Of a stretch of DNA of 64,000 nt, positions 1 to 8,571 are shown one piece after another (position 1 is the first letter of the stretch; every line of letters begins with the position of its first letter). Made by a program: the position numbers and the translations under genes. The stretch lies in assembly GCF_007923255.1 (NCBI RefSeq), contig NZ_VOHJ01000004.1:62001-126000 (forward strand), read 5' to 3'. The notes under the pieces were generated by a model. It saw only the letters and a program-made list of their open reading frames with translations, ran no database searches and was not told the DNA's origin. The stretch comes from Vulcaniibacterium thermophilum (GTDB taxonomy: Bacteria; Pseudomonadota; Gammaproteobacteria; Xanthomonadales; Xanthomonadaceae).

Positions 1-347
1 TTGCCTTCGTACGGCGCGAACGTCTCGGCCAGGCGTGCCTGGTAGCGCGCCTTCTGCAGGTCGTGCTCCTTCGCCGAGCTCCAGCCGCCGTAGCCGGCGA
101 AGCTGCCGAGGCCGGGATACCAGATCAGATAGCCGATGCTGAAGACGATGGTCAGATAGAACAGGTTGATCCACCAGCGCGGCAGCGGCTTGTTGTACTC
201 GGTGATGTTGCCGTCCCACACGTGGCCGGTGTCTTCGGGCTTGGGGTCGCCCGGACGGCGCCTGGCCGTCCACCACAGCAGCCACACGCAGCCGACGATG
301 TTGATCGCGACCAGCGCGATCACGTACCAGGACCACGAGGCGCTCAT
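1..347 (-). CDS. ccoP: cbb3 cytochrome oxidase subunit III (CcoP), N-terminal part
   Basis: This is the di-heme cytochrome c subunit that passes electrons to the CcoO/CcoN core of the high-affinity cbb3 terminal oxidase in the inner membrane. Only about 115 residues are present; the gene runs off the left edge, so both heme c domains are outside the window. What is visible is the FixP_N region: a first membrane helix (residues 5-25), then [21 protein letters not shown], a near-signature of CcoP, and a second helix followed by a GYGGWSS stretch. The start overlaps the ccoQ stop (ATGA), so it is the last of the four cco genes and is translationally coupled. Expression should follow the FNR box in front of ccoN. 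Confidence 0.95.
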   Translation of the reverse strand, partial: MSASWSWYVIALVAINIVGCVWLLWWTARRRPGDPKPEDTGHVWDGNITEYNKPLPRWWINLFYLTIVFSIGYLIWYPGLGSFAGYGGWSSAKEHDLQKARYQARLAETFAPYEG

Positions 348-487
348 CGCTGCGTCTCCCCTTCGTGCTCATCCAGCGGCATGCGCGCCGCTTCCTCGAA
401 CTCCGCGCGCCGGCGCGGGCTCCAGACCCAGATCGTGCCGCCGACGAACAGCGTCAGCAGCGTGGCGGTGACGATTCCCGACAGCAT
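344..487 (-). CDS. ccoQ: cbb3 oxidase small subunit CcoQ (FixQ)
   Basis: A 47-residue single-span membrane protein that stabilises the cbb3 oxidase complex; family members are usually 45-75 residues. It begins [20 protein letters not shown], one hydrophobic helix, then a basic stretch ([15 protein letters not shown]) and an acidic hydrophilic tail, the normal CcoQ plan. It sits between ccoO (3-nt gap) and ccoP (4-nt ATGA overlap), the canonical ccoNOQP order, which is the main support because the protein is too short to judge by motifs alone. Confidence 0.88.
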   Translation of the reverse strand: MLSGIVTATLLTLFVGGTIWVWSPRRRAEFEEAARMPLDEHEGETQR

Positions 488-490
488 CGG

Positions 491-1105
491 TCAGTTCCCC
501 TTGGGTGCGTGCTTGCCGAGGCCCTGCAGGTAGGCGACCACGGCATCCAGTTCGGTCTTGCCGGCGACGTCGGCGGCGGCTCCGGCGATCTGCTCATCGG
601 TGTACGGATCGCCCAGCGCCTTGAGCGCGCGCATCCGCTCGGCGACCTGCGCGCCGTCGATCTCGCGCTCGGCCAGCCACGGGAACGAGGGCATGTTCGA
701 CTCCGGCACCACGTCGCGCGGGTTGATCAGGTGGACGCGGTGCCAGTCGTCGGAGTAGCGGCCGCCGACGCGCGCGAGGTCCGGCCCGGTGCGCTTGGAG
801 CCCCACTGGAACGGGCGGTCGTAGACCGACTCGCCGGCCAGCGAGTAGTGGCCGTAGCGCTCGGTCTCGAAGCGCAGCGTGCGCACCATCTGCGAATGGC
901 AGTTGTAGCAGCCCTCGCGGACGTAGACGTCGCGCCCGGCCAGCTCCAGCGGCGGATACGGCTTCACGCCCGGCAGCGGCTCGATCGCCTCGGCCTGGTA
1001 CATCAGCGGCACGATCTCGGCCAGGCCGCCGAAGGAGACGACCACCGCGATCAGCACGGCCAGCAGGCCGACGTTCTTCTCGACTTTCTCGTGTGCAAGG
1101 CTCAT
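491..1105 (-). CDS. ccoO: cbb3 cytochrome oxidase subunit II (CcoO), mono-heme cytochrome c
   Basis: A 204-residue membrane-anchored cytochrome c of the cbb3 oxidase. An N-terminal signal-anchor helix (about residues 12-35) is followed by a periplasmic domain with the heme c site [10 protein letters not shown] near residue 67 and the typical run [18 protein letters not shown], then [22 protein letters not shown] Met in the [10 protein letters not shown] segment supplies the likely axial ligand. Length and motifs match CcoO/FixO. It is placed 9 nt after ccoN and 3 nt before ccoQ in one operon. Confidence 0.97.
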   Translation of the reverse strand: MSLAHEKVEKNVGLLAVLIAVVVSFGGLAEIVPLMYQAEAIEPLPGVKPYPPLELAGRDVYVREGCYNCHSQMVRTLRFETERYGHYSLAGESVYDRPFQWGSKRTGPDLARVGGRYSDDWHRVHLINPRDVVPESNMPSFPWLAEREIDGAQVAERMRALKALGDPYTDEQIAGAAADVAGKTELDAVVAYLQGLGKHAPKGN

Positions 1106-1114
1106 GTGCGGTCC

Positions 1115-2605
1115 TCAGGCGCGCGCTTCTTCGGGGTGCGGCATCAGCACCGGCTGCTCGGCCGGCTCGCGCGCCATCGCGTAGGTCTTCCAGGTGTTCC
1201 AGGCCATCACGCCCATGCCGCCCAGCACCAGCAGGCCACCGGCCAGACGGCCGAGGTAGTAGGGGTAGGTGGCGTTGAGCGCCTCGACGAAGCTGTAGGT
1301 GAGCGTGCCGTCGGGGTTGGTGGCGCGCCACATCAGGCCCTGCATCACCCCGGCGATCCACATCGAGACGATGTAGAACACCACGCCGACGGTGTGGATC
1401 CAGAAGTGCAGGTCGATCGCCCGGATCGAGTACATCGACTTCAGGCCGAGCATGCGCGGCAGCAGCGCGTACAGCGAGCCGATCGAGATCATCGCCACCC
1501 AGCCGAGCGCGCCGGCGTGCACGTGGCCCACCGTCCAGTCGGTGTAGTGGCTGAGCGAGTTGACCGTCTTGATCGACATCATCGGCCCCTCGAAGGTGGC
1601 GATCATGTAGAACGAGACGGCGACGATCAGGAACTTCAGGATCGGGTCGGTGCGCAGCTTGTACCAGACACCCGACAGGGTCATGATGCCGTTGATCGCG
1701 CCGCCCCAGGACGGGGCCAGCAGGATCAGCGAGAACACCATGCCCAGCGACTGCGCCCAGTCGGGCAGCGCGGTGTACTGCAGGTGGTGCGGGCCGGCCC
1801 ACATGTACACGGCGATCAGCGCCCAGAAGTGCACGATCGACAGGCGGTAGGAGTAGACCGGGCGCTCGACCTGCTTGGGGATGTAGTAGTACATCATCCC
1901 GAGGAAGCCCGCGGTCAGGAAGAAGCCGACCGCGTTGTGACCGTACCACCACTGCACCATCGCATCGACCGCGCCCGAGTACACCGGGTACGACTTCCAG
2001 AGCCCGGCCGGCATGGCGATGTTGTTGACGATGTGCAGCAGCGCCACGGCGATGATGAAGCTGCCGTAGAACCAGTTGGCGACGTAGATGTGCTTCACCC
2101 GGCGCCGGGCGATGGTGCCGAAGAACAGCACCGCGTAGGCCACCCACACCGCCGTGATCAGCAGGTCGATCGGCCACTCCAGCTCGGCGTATTCCTTGCT
2201 CTGGGTGATGCCGAGCGGCAGCGTGATGGCGGCGGCGACGATCACCACCTGCCAGCCCCAGAACACGAACGCGGCCAGCCTGTCGGAGATCAGCCGCACA
2301 TGGCAGGTGCGCTGCACGACGTGCAGCGAGGTCGCGAACAGCGCCGAACCGCCGAAGGCGAAGATCACCGCGTTGGTGTGCAGCGGCCGCAGGCGGCCGT
2401 AGCTGAGCCACGGGATACCTTCGCCGATCTGCGGCCAGTAGAGCTGCGCCGCAATCAGCACGCCGACCGCCATGCCGACGATGCCCCACAGGATGGTGGC
2501 GACCGTGAACTGGCGGACGACCTTGTCGTTGTAGAAGCCCCCGGCGGCGGCCGGCGCGCGCGAGGCGACGGCGCTCCCCGGTTCGGTGGCGTGGTTGGCG
2601 ATCAT
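1115..2605 (-). CDS. ccoN: cbb3 cytochrome oxidase catalytic subunit I (CcoN)
   Basis: The 496-residue heme-copper subunit that reduces O2 to water at very low oxygen tension. It has about 12 hydrophobic segments. Heme and copper ligands can be seen in conserved helices: [14 protein letters not shown] (low-spin heme His), [25 protein letters not shown] (Cu-B His and the cbb3-type Tyr), [14 protein letters not shown], and [12 protein letters not shown]. The ATG start has AGGGGC 9 nt upstream. An FNR box centred 61 nt before the start, with an AACAAT -10 placed 22 nt from it, predicts an mRNA leader of about 20 nt and microaerobic control. First gene of ccoNOQP. Confidence 0.98.
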   Translation of the reverse strand: MIANHATEPGSAVASRAPAAAGGFYNDKVVRQFTVATILWGIVGMAVGVLIAAQLYWPQIGEGIPWLSYGRLRPLHTNAVIFAFGGSALFATSLHVVQRTCHVRLISDRLAAFVFWGWQVVIVAAAITLPLGITQSKEYAELEWPIDLLITAVWVAYAVLFFGTIARRRVKHIYVANWFYGSFIIAVALLHIVNNIAMPAGLWKSYPVYSGAVDAMVQWWYGHNAVGFFLTAGFLGMMYYYIPKQVERPVYSYRLSIVHFWALIAVYMWAGPHHLQYTALPDWAQSLGMVFSLILLAPSWGGAINGIMTLSGVWYKLRTDPILKFLIVAVSFYMIATFEGPMMSIKTVNSLSHYTDWTVGHVHAGALGWVAMISIGSLYALLPRMLGLKSMYSIRAIDLHFWIHTVGVVFYIVSMWIAGVMQGLMWRATNPDGTLTYSFVEALNATYPYYLGRLAGGLLVLGGMGVMAWNTWKTYAMAREPAEQPVLMPHPEEARA

Positions 2606-2659
2606 GGATTGCCCCTGTTTCAGGTGCGCGCATTGTTCCCAAGCGCGCCTGCGGGCTTC

Positions 2660-2673
2660 TTGATCCAGATCAA
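2660..2673 (-). promoter_or_regulatory. FNR/ANR box of the ccoNOQP promoter
   Basis: TTGATCCAGATCAA matches the FNR/Anr consensus TTGAT-N4-ATCAA at all ten specified positions. On the minus strand an AACAAT hexamer begins 22 nt after the box, putting the box at about -41.5 (class II activation) and the transcript start about 20 nt before the ccoN ATG. Confidence 0.93.
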
Positions 2674-2812
2674 TTCGACGTGAAGGGCGCCGTGCGCGCG
2701 TGGCCTTGCAGCGTCGCGGCAGCGGGATGCGACGGTGCGTTCCGTGCGCGGCCGGGTCGGAGGCTTGGGGGTTCGGTGTGGCGCGGCTTGGCGTGAAGCT
2801 CGGCGGTAGCGT

Positions 2813-3027
2813 GCGCGCCTGCGGCGCGCCCCCTCACCCCAGCCCTCTCCCCCGCGAGCGGGGGAGAGGGGGATGGGTGCGCGGCTTGGGTGTGAGGCTC
2901 GGCGGTATGGGTGTGCCGCGAGCTTGGGAGTGGCTTCAGCCGGGATCGCGGAACCGGCGCTGCGTTCGCGCGCCTGCGGCGCGCCCCCTCACCCCAGCCC
3001 TCTCCCCCGCGAGCGGGGGAGAGGGGG
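2813..3027. repeat. Two copies of a GC-rich palindromic repeat in the ccoN-ackA gap
   Basis: Two units of about 60 bp (2813-2872 and 2968-3027) begin GCGCGCCTGCGGCGCGCC and end in a 28-bp palindrome (2843-2870 and 2998-3025), 13-bp arms CCCTCTCCCCCGC around GA. The DNA between and before them has degenerate copies of a GCTTGG-GTGA-GCTCGGCGGTA segment. The gap between ccoN and ackA (2606-3080) holds only the FNR box and these repeats. The palindromes may act as bidirectional terminators at the 3' end of the ackA operon. No transposase is present. Confidence 0.8.
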
Positions 3028-3080
3028 AAGGGCGCGCGGTGGCGGTAGGCGCCGCACCTTCGCGTCGGTCCGCGTTCGGG

Positions 3081-4202
3081 TCAGTCGAGGGCGAGGGTGC
3101 CGTCCGCGGCAGCCGCGGCGCATTCGGTCGCCATTTCGGCCTGCTCGTCGACCTCCACCTGCCACACGGCCACGGGCGCGTCGGCGTGGTTCAGGCGGGC
3201 GGCGCCGCCCGCGTTGGCCTGGGCGTCGAGGCCGATGCCGAGCCACGCCAGCCGCGCGGCGATCATCGCGCGCACGGCCGCCGAGCGCGCGCCGATGCCG
3301 CCGCTGAAGACGAGGTGGTCGATGCCGCCGAGGCTGGTGCCCATCGCGGCGATGCCCTGCGCGACGCGGCGCGCGAACACGTCCAGCGCCAGCCGCGCCG
3401 CCGGCTCCGGCGAGCGCAGCAGCTCGCGCACGTCGCCCGACGATCCGGACAGCCCGCGCAGGCCGGAGTCGCGGTAGAGCGCGTGCTCGAGCGCGTCCTC
3501 GCGCATCGCATGCCGGCGCATCAGGAACAGCAGCGCGCCGGGGTCGAGACTGCCGCTGCGGGTGCTCATCGGCAGGCCGTCCAGAGGCGTCATCCCCATC
3601 GTGGTGTCCACACTGCGGCCCGCGGCCACCGCGCACAGGCTGGAGCCGCCGCCCAGATGCGCCAGCACCACGCGCGCCTGCGCCGCATCGGCCGCCAGGG
3701 CGGTCAACGCGCGCATCGCCGCCGCGAACGCGAGGCCGTGGAAGCCGTACCGGCGCACGCCCAGCGCGTGCCAGGCCTCCGGCACCGGCAGCCGTCTCAC
3801 CGCCTCCGGCAGCGTGGCGTGCCAAGCGGTGTCGTAGACGCCGAACTGCCGCGCCGCGGGCCACAGCGCGCACGCGCGGCCGACCAGCGCGAGCGCGCCC
3901 GGCTGGTGGATCGGCGCCAGCGGCGCGAGCGCATGCAGCCGCGCCAGCTCCTCCTCGTCGAGCGGCCTCGGCCGGGTGGCGTCGCCGCCGTGGACGATGC
4001 GGTGCGCGACCCAGGCCGGCGCGCGCGGCAGGCCGAGCGCGGCGGCGGCGCGGGTCAACAGCGCGTCCGGCCCGTCGGCGGCACCGAGGTCGAGTTCGAC
4101 GCGGCCGAGCGGCTGCGCGCGGTGCGCGCGCAGGCCGCCGAAACAGGCCACCTTCAACGTCGAGGAGCCGAGGTTGAGCGTCAGCAGCAGCGCATCGTTC
4201 AT
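3081..4202 (-). CDS. ackA: Acetate kinase
   Basis: A 373-residue acetate kinase that converts acetyl phosphate and ADP to acetate and ATP. It has the N-terminal phosphate-binding stretch TLNLGSSTLKVACF, AHRIVHGG near residue 78, YGFHGLAFA with the catalytic-region His, LAHLGGGSSLCAV, and TTMGMTPLDGLPMSTRSGSLDPG in the middle. The C-terminal third has VFSGGIGARSAAVR. It is slightly shorter than the usual 395-400 residues. The start ATG overlaps the stop of the alcohol dehydrogenase gene. It is the last gene of a five-gene operon led by an FNR box; next to phosphoketolase it would harvest ATP from acetyl phosphate without oxygen. Confidence 0.93.
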   Translation of the reverse strand: MNDALLLTLNLGSSTLKVACFGGLRAHRAQPLGRVELDLGAADGPDALLTRAAAALGLPRAPAWVAHRIVHGGDATRPRPLDEEELARLHALAPLAPIHQPGALALVGRACALWPAARQFGVYDTAWHATLPEAVRRLPVPEAWHALGVRRYGFHGLAFAAAMRALTALAADAAQARVVLAHLGGGSSLCAVAAGRSVDTTMGMTPLDGLPMSTRSGSLDPGALLFLMRRHAMREDALEHALYRDSGLRGLSGSSGDVRELLRSPEPAARLALDVFARRVAQGIAAMGTSLGGIDHLVFSGGIGARSAAVRAMIAARLAWLGIGLDAQANAGGAARLNHADAPVAVWQVEVDEQAEMATECAAAAADGTLALD

Positions 4203-5209
4203 GGCGCCTCGTCGTCCGGAACGAGCACGGCCGCGCCGTCCAGCGCGCCGGCGCGCAGCGCGGCGAGCGCGGCGTCGGCGGCGGTCAGCGGGTAGCGCAC
4301 CACGTGGGTCGTCACGCGCGCCTGCGCGGCGGCGTCGAAGAAGGTCGCCGCGTCCTCGCGGGTGAGGTTGGCCACCGACACCAGTTCGCGCTCCTCCCAC
4401 AGGAGCCGGTACGGGAATGCGGGGATGTCGCTCATGTGGATGCCGGCGCAGACCACGCGGGCGCCCTTGCGCACCTGGCGCAGCGCATGCGGCACCAGCG
4501 CGCCGACCGGCGCGAACAGGATCGCGGCGTCCAGCGGCTCCGGCGCGTCCTGGTCCGAACCGCCCGCCCAGCACGCGCCCAGCGAGCGCGCGAACGCCTG
4601 CGCCCGCGCGTCGCCCGGACGGGTGAACGCGAACACGCGCTGCCCGCGCCAGCGCGCAAGCTGCACGACGATGTGCGCGGCGGCGCCGAAGCCGTACAGG
4701 CCCAGGCGCGGCGCTTCGCCGGCGATGCGCAGCGCGCGCCAGCCGATCAGGCCCGCGCACAGCAACGGCGCGGCCGCCACCGGGTCCGGCCAGCGCGCAT
4801 CGAGCGGCACGCAGAACGCCGCCTCGGCCACGACGTGGGTGGCGTAGCCGCCGTCGCGGGTGCAGCCGGTGAAGGCGGGCGCGTCGCACAGGTTCTCGCG
4901 CCCCATCCGGCAGTAATCGCAGCGCCCGCAGGTGTGGCCGAGCCAGGGCACGCCGACGCGCTGGCCGGGCGTGAGGTTGCGCACGCCCTCGCCGAGCGCT
5001 TCCACGATGCCCACCGCCTCGTGTCCCGGCACGACCGGATAGCGCGCCTGCGGCAGTTCGCCGTCGAGCAGGTGCAGATCGGTGCGGCACACGCCGCAGG
5101 CTTCGACCCGCAGCCGCACCTCGCCCGCACCCGGCGCCGCGGGCGGACGCACGGTGCGCTCCAGCCGCGTGTGCGGCGCGCGCAGCAGCATCGCGTAGCC
5201 CCCGCTCAC
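4199..5209 (-). CDS. Zinc-dependent alcohol dehydrogenase
   Basis: A 336-residue medium-chain, zinc-binding alcohol dehydrogenase. Catalytic zinc region: CGVCRTDLHLLDGELP followed by PVVPGHEAVGIVEALGEGV (GHE). Structural zinc cysteines: CGRCDYCRMGRENLC near residues 95-110. A Rossmann segment LGLYGFGAAAHIVVQLA has GFGAAA in place of the commonest GxGxxG. The likely start is GTG at 5209 with GAGG upstream; an in-frame ATG lies at 5191. It would reoxidise NAD(P)H by reducing an aldehyde (or the reverse). Its place between phosphoketolase and acetate kinase suggests redox balancing of a fermentation; the exact substrate cannot be read. Confidence 0.9.
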   Translation of the reverse strand: MSGGYAMLLRAPHTRLERTVRPPAAPGAGEVRLRVEACGVCRTDLHLLDGELPQARYPVVPGHEAVGIVEALGEGVRNLTPGQRVGVPWLGHTCGRCDYCRMGRENLCDAPAFTGCTRDGGYATHVVAEAAFCVPLDARWPDPVAAAPLLCAGLIGWRALRIAGEAPRLGLYGFGAAAHIVVQLARWRGQRVFAFTRPGDARAQAFARSLGACWAGGSDQDAPEPLDAAILFAPVGALVPHALRQVRKGARVVCAGIHMSDIPAFPYRLLWEERELVSVANLTREDAATFFDAAAQARVTTHVVRYPLTAADAALAALRAGALDGAAVLVPDDEAP

Positions 5210-5218
5210 GCGCGGTCC

Positions 5219-7663
5219 TCAGCCGGGGCCGGCGCGCAGCGCGGCGGGATCGCCGCGGCCTTCGACCGCCGCGCGTTCGTCGGTGTCGAGCAGGGCATCG
5301 ACCGGAAGCATCAGCACCTCCGCCGCCGCGGCCAGCGCGTGCGCCCAGGTGCAGCGGTTGGCGAACAGCAGGCCGTCGACGTCGAGCGTTCCGCCGCGGT
5401 TGATGTAGCCGAGCGCGCGCGTCGTCTGCGGTCCGGTGTCGATCCGGCGCAGCGCGCCGAGCAGTGGCTCGGGCCGGGTGTGGGTGAGGAACACGCGCGG
5501 CAGCCCCGGCGGGAACAGGCGCGCGAGCGCGGCATCGTCGAGCGTCCACGCCGCCTCGTATTCGTCGCGTGGCGTGCGCAGCCGCCCCGGTTCGGCGATG
5601 CACAGCACCGCGGGCGGGTGGCCGCGTTCGCGCAGACGGCGCGCGGCGCGGCGCGCCTCGGCGAGCTGGTAGGCGCCGACCGCGATCAGCAGCAGCTCCG
5701 CGGCGTCCGCCTCGCCCTCGATCGCCGCGACGCCGTCGTCCGCCAGCCGTTCGGCCTGCGCGGGCGTGGTGACGTCGGCCACCTCGCGCTTGGGGATCAC
5801 CATCGCGGCGATGCGGCCGTGGCGCCGGTACGCGCGGTCCAGTGCATGCAGCGCGCTTTGCGCATCGGGCGGGAACAGCACCGAGACGGTGTCGGCCATC
5901 TCGCCGAGCAACGCTTCGGCCAGGGTCGGATCCTGGTGCGAGATCTCGTTCTTGGCGTTCTCCCAGGTGTGCGAGGTGAGCACCACCGGCACCGTCAGCC
6001 AGCGCGCCGGGCGGCCGGCGATCGCCTGCTGGCGGGCGAAGGTGATCTCCTGCCGCAGCGCGCCCAGCATCTTCGGCGCGAACGCCTCGTAGGTGACGAC
6101 GAGGTTCAGCCCGCCCTTGTTGCCGAGCGCGGCGCATACCACCGCTTCCTCGTTGAGCGCGGTGACGACCGCGCCGGTGCGCGATTCGGCGATGCCGGGC
6201 TCGGGATCGGGCACGCGGTGGCGGAGCAGGTCGAGCGTGCGGTCGAGCTTGTTGCTGCGCAGCTCGTCCGGATTGCCGACCCGCACGCGCAGATGCGGAT
6301 TGGCCTGCACGATGGCGCAGAAGTGCGCGTCGAACGCCGCCATCGGCGAGCGCGCGCCGCCGGGCGCGATCGGCTCGACCGGCGGCAGCGCGGGCGTGGC
6401 CACGTCGCGGGTGGCGAGCGCGTGGTCGCGCTCGAGCGGACGTCCCTGCGCGGCGTGGGTGGCGAGCGCGGCCACCGCCTCGCGCAGGGCGTCGGGCGCC
6501 ACGTGCAGGCGCGCGGCGCCCTCGTTGAACAGCGCGCGCGAGGCCGCGTCGCGCGCCGGGTTGCCCGGCAGCGGCAGGTTGTGCGCGCGGTTGCTGCCGG
6601 CGCCCGGAAAGCCGTAGCCCTTGATCGTTTCGGCGATGCCGTAGTGCAGTGGCGCGGCGGCCGCCTCCTGCGCGCCGCGCTCCACGCGCCAGATGCCCCA
6701 GGCGATCGCCGCCGGATCGCGGCCGTCGATGCCGACCGGGCGGAAGCCGTTGAGCTGCAGATGGCGGTGCAGCCAGCGCTCGCCGCCCTGCTGTTCGATC
6801 GTGGTGCGCTGCTCGATGCGCCGGCCGTTGAGGATCATGATCGGCGCCACGAGGCCGCTGTCCTCCGCGCGCCACCAGCGCGGCGCCCAGTCGCTGCCGC
6901 GCTGCTCCTCGAACGCACCGTCGCTGAGGAAGGCCACCAGCCGCTCGCCCGGCAGCGGCGCGTGCACGTAGTGCAGCTCGGCGAAGCCCAGATAGCCGCC
7001 CTCCAGCACGCCGCCGGCGGTGTGCACGTTGACGTGCGAGCCGAGCGGGGCCTCCGGCAGGCCGTCGGCGCGCACGCGATAGCCGTAGAAGTCCTGCGTC
7101 AGCCGGGTGAGGCCGGCATCGCTCAGGCCGTAGCGCGCGGCGTGCGCCGCGGTCATGTTGCCGACGATCGCGTTGACCGCGTCGATCGCCGCCACGCAGT
7201 GGCCCTGGCCCATCAGCCACGCGCGCGTGCGGCCGTCGAGCGCATTGATCGCCAGATAGCCGGCGTACGCCACCGCCATGTTGAGCGAGCCGCCGGTGTG
7301 GCCTTCGGGCGTCGGCTTGAACTGCGCGGCTTGCAGCGGCGCGCCGTCGAGCCGCACCTCGCGCGCGTAGGTCATGTGCACCACCAGCCACATGCCGGCG
7401 CTGGCGATGCGGTCCGCCGCCTGCAGGCGGCGCCAGCCGGTGGCGGCGTCGGGCAGCGCGCCCTCGGCGACCAGCGCCTGCACCATCGCGTGCACGCGCA
7501 GTTGGGTCAGCGGATCGTGCGCGATCACGCCGTAGCCCCGCGCCCACGCCGCGAACGCGGCATCGGCCTCGCGCAGCGCGGCCGCCCGTGCGGCCGCCTC
7601 GTCGCGCGCGACGGGCGGCAGATCCTCGCTGCCGCTGCACGGCAGATGCTCGCCCGCGCTCAT
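5219..7663 (-). CDS. xfp: Phosphoketolase (xylulose-5-phosphate / fructose-6-phosphate)
   Basis: An 814-residue thiamine-diphosphate enzyme that splits xylulose 5-phosphate (some also fructose 6-phosphate) with phosphate into acetyl phosphate and glyceraldehyde 3-phosphate. Family hallmarks: PTPEGHTGGSLNMAVAYAGY near residue 112, GQGH, LEGGYLGFAELHYVH, SDGAFEEQRGSDWAPRWW, MILNGRRIEQRTT, ETIKGYGFPGAGSNRAHNLPL, then SNKLDRTLD, VLTSHTWENAKNEISHQDP and LGYINRGGTLDVDGLLFANR at the C-terminus. Length is normal for the family. The ATG overlaps the stop of the PRPP-synthetase-like gene (ATGA). Acetyl phosphate made here is the substrate of the acetate kinase two genes downstream. Confidence 0.96.
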   Translation of the reverse strand: MSAGEHLPCSGSEDLPPVARDEAAARAAALREADAAFAAWARGYGVIAHDPLTQLRVHAMVQALVAEGALPDAATGWRRLQAADRIASAGMWLVVHMTYAREVRLDGAPLQAAQFKPTPEGHTGGSLNMAVAYAGYLAINALDGRTRAWLMGQGHCVAAIDAVNAIVGNMTAAHAARYGLSDAGLTRLTQDFYGYRVRADGLPEAPLGSHVNVHTAGGVLEGGYLGFAELHYVHAPLPGERLVAFLSDGAFEEQRGSDWAPRWWRAEDSGLVAPIMILNGRRIEQRTTIEQQGGERWLHRHLQLNGFRPVGIDGRDPAAIAWGIWRVERGAQEAAAAPLHYGIAETIKGYGFPGAGSNRAHNLPLPGNPARDAASRALFNEGAARLHVAPDALREAVAALATHAAQGRPLERDHALATRDVATPALPPVEPIAPGGARSPMAAFDAHFCAIVQANPHLRVRVGNPDELRSNKLDRTLDLLRHRVPDPEPGIAESRTGAVVTALNEEAVVCAALGNKGGLNLVVTYEAFAPKMLGALRQEITFARQQAIAGRPARWLTVPVVLTSHTWENAKNEISHQDPTLAEALLGEMADTVSVLFPPDAQSALHALDRAYRRHGRIAAMVIPKREVADVTTPAQAERLADDGVAAIEGEADAAELLLIAVGAYQLAEARRAARRLRERGHPPAVLCIAEPGRLRTPRDEYEAAWTLDDAALARLFPPGLPRVFLTHTRPEPLLGALRRIDTGPQTTRALGYINRGGTLDVDGLLFANRCTWAHALAAAAEVLMLPVDALLDTDERAAVEGRGDPAALRAGPG

Positions 7664-8571
7664 GGCACCGCCTCCACGGCCGCCGGCGCGAACATCGCCG
7701 GCAGCTCGGCGGCGATCAGCGGCGCCAGCGTGATGCCGCTGGTGGCGTGCGGGATGCTGTCGGTGGTGACGATGCGGGTGGCGCCGGCCTCGCGCAGCCG
7801 CACGTCGGCCTGTTCGGCGAACACGCCGTGGATCGCCACGCACACCACCTCGTCGAAGCCGAGCGCGCGCAGCCGGCGCACGGTTTCGATCGCGGTGTGG
7901 CCGGAGGCGACGATGTCGTCCACCACCACCGGCGTGCGGCCGCGCGCGCCCGCCAGATCGGGCAGGGAGATCTCCACCTCGCGGTCGCCGCGGCGGGTCT
8001 TCTGCAGCACCTGCCAGGGCAGGCCGGCGAGCGCGGCGATGCGGCCGACCCACTGCGCGCTTTCCGAATCCGGCCCGACCAGCACCGCGTCCGGCACCTC
8101 GCGCGCGATCCACCCGGCCAGCCGCGGCGCGGCTTCCACGCAGCGGGTCGGGATCGGGTAGATCGCCGACAGCGTGTCGTACCGGTGCAGGTGCGGATCG
8201 ACCGTCAGCAGCCAGTCGAAGCCCTGCGCGAGGAAGCGCGCGAACAGCGGCGCGCTGACCGCTTCGCCGGGGCGGAAACGCGCGTCCTGGCGCATGTAGG
8301 CCAGATACGGCGCGACCAGCCCGACGCGGCGCGCGCCGAACTCGCGCGCGGTGTCGGCGGCGAAGCGCAGCGCCAGCGCCTTGGTGTCCGGATCGTCGAG
8401 GCTGGCGACGATCGCCACCTCGCAGCCGGCAAGCGATTCGTCCAGCGTCACCAGCGATTCGCCGTCGGGGAAGCGGCGCCACTCGAAGCGGCCGACGCGC
8501 GCGCCCACCGACGGCGCGATCGCCTCGGCCAGCGGCCGCTGGGCGGGCAGGGGCAGCAGCACGCGGTTCAT
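7660..8571 (-). CDS. Ribose-phosphate pyrophosphokinase-like protein
   Basis: A 303-residue PRPP synthetase homologue. The flexible-loop region reads YLAYMRQDARFRPGEAVS (catalytic Arg side of the active site), followed by TVDPHLHRYD (the metal-binding DxH.H motif) and the C-terminal PRPP loop VVVDDIVASGHTAIETV. N-terminal WRRFPDGE matches the FPDGE ATP/ribose segment. It is a divergent, stand-alone paralogue rather than the housekeeping prs, judging from its operon: overlapped on both sides by the thymidine/AMP phosphorylase-like gene and phosphoketolase. A role in running PRPP back to ribose 5-phosphate is an inference from context only. Confidence 0.88.
   Translation of the reverse strand: MNRVLLPLPAQRPLAEAIAPSVGARVGRFEWRRFPDGESLVTLDESLAGCEVAIVASLDDPDTKALALRFAADTAREFGARRVGLVAPYLAYMRQDARFRPGEAVSAPLFARFLAQGFDWLLTVDPHLHRYDTLSAIYPIPTRCVEAAPRLAGWIAREVPDAVLVGPDSESAQWVGRIAALAGLPWQVLQKTRRGDREVEISLPDLAGARGRTPVVVDDIVASGHTAIETVRRLRALGFDEVVCVAIHGVFAEQADVRLREAGATRIVTTDSIPHATSGITLAPLIAAELPAMFAPAAVEAVP

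Noticed and set aside
151-164. TTGATC-containing site near the left edge as an FNR box
   Set aside because: Only one half-site is present, and it lies inside the ccoP coding sequence.
365-2683. Long plus-strand open frame opposite ccoO/ccoN
   Set aside because: Histidine-, arginine- and glutamine-rich translation without any domain. It is a high-GC shadow of the cco genes on the other strand.
4304-8161. Open frame of 1285 codons on the plus strand across the phosphoketolase operon
   Set aside because: Composition is that of an antisense frame of GC-rich genes; the minus-strand genes have complete motif sets.
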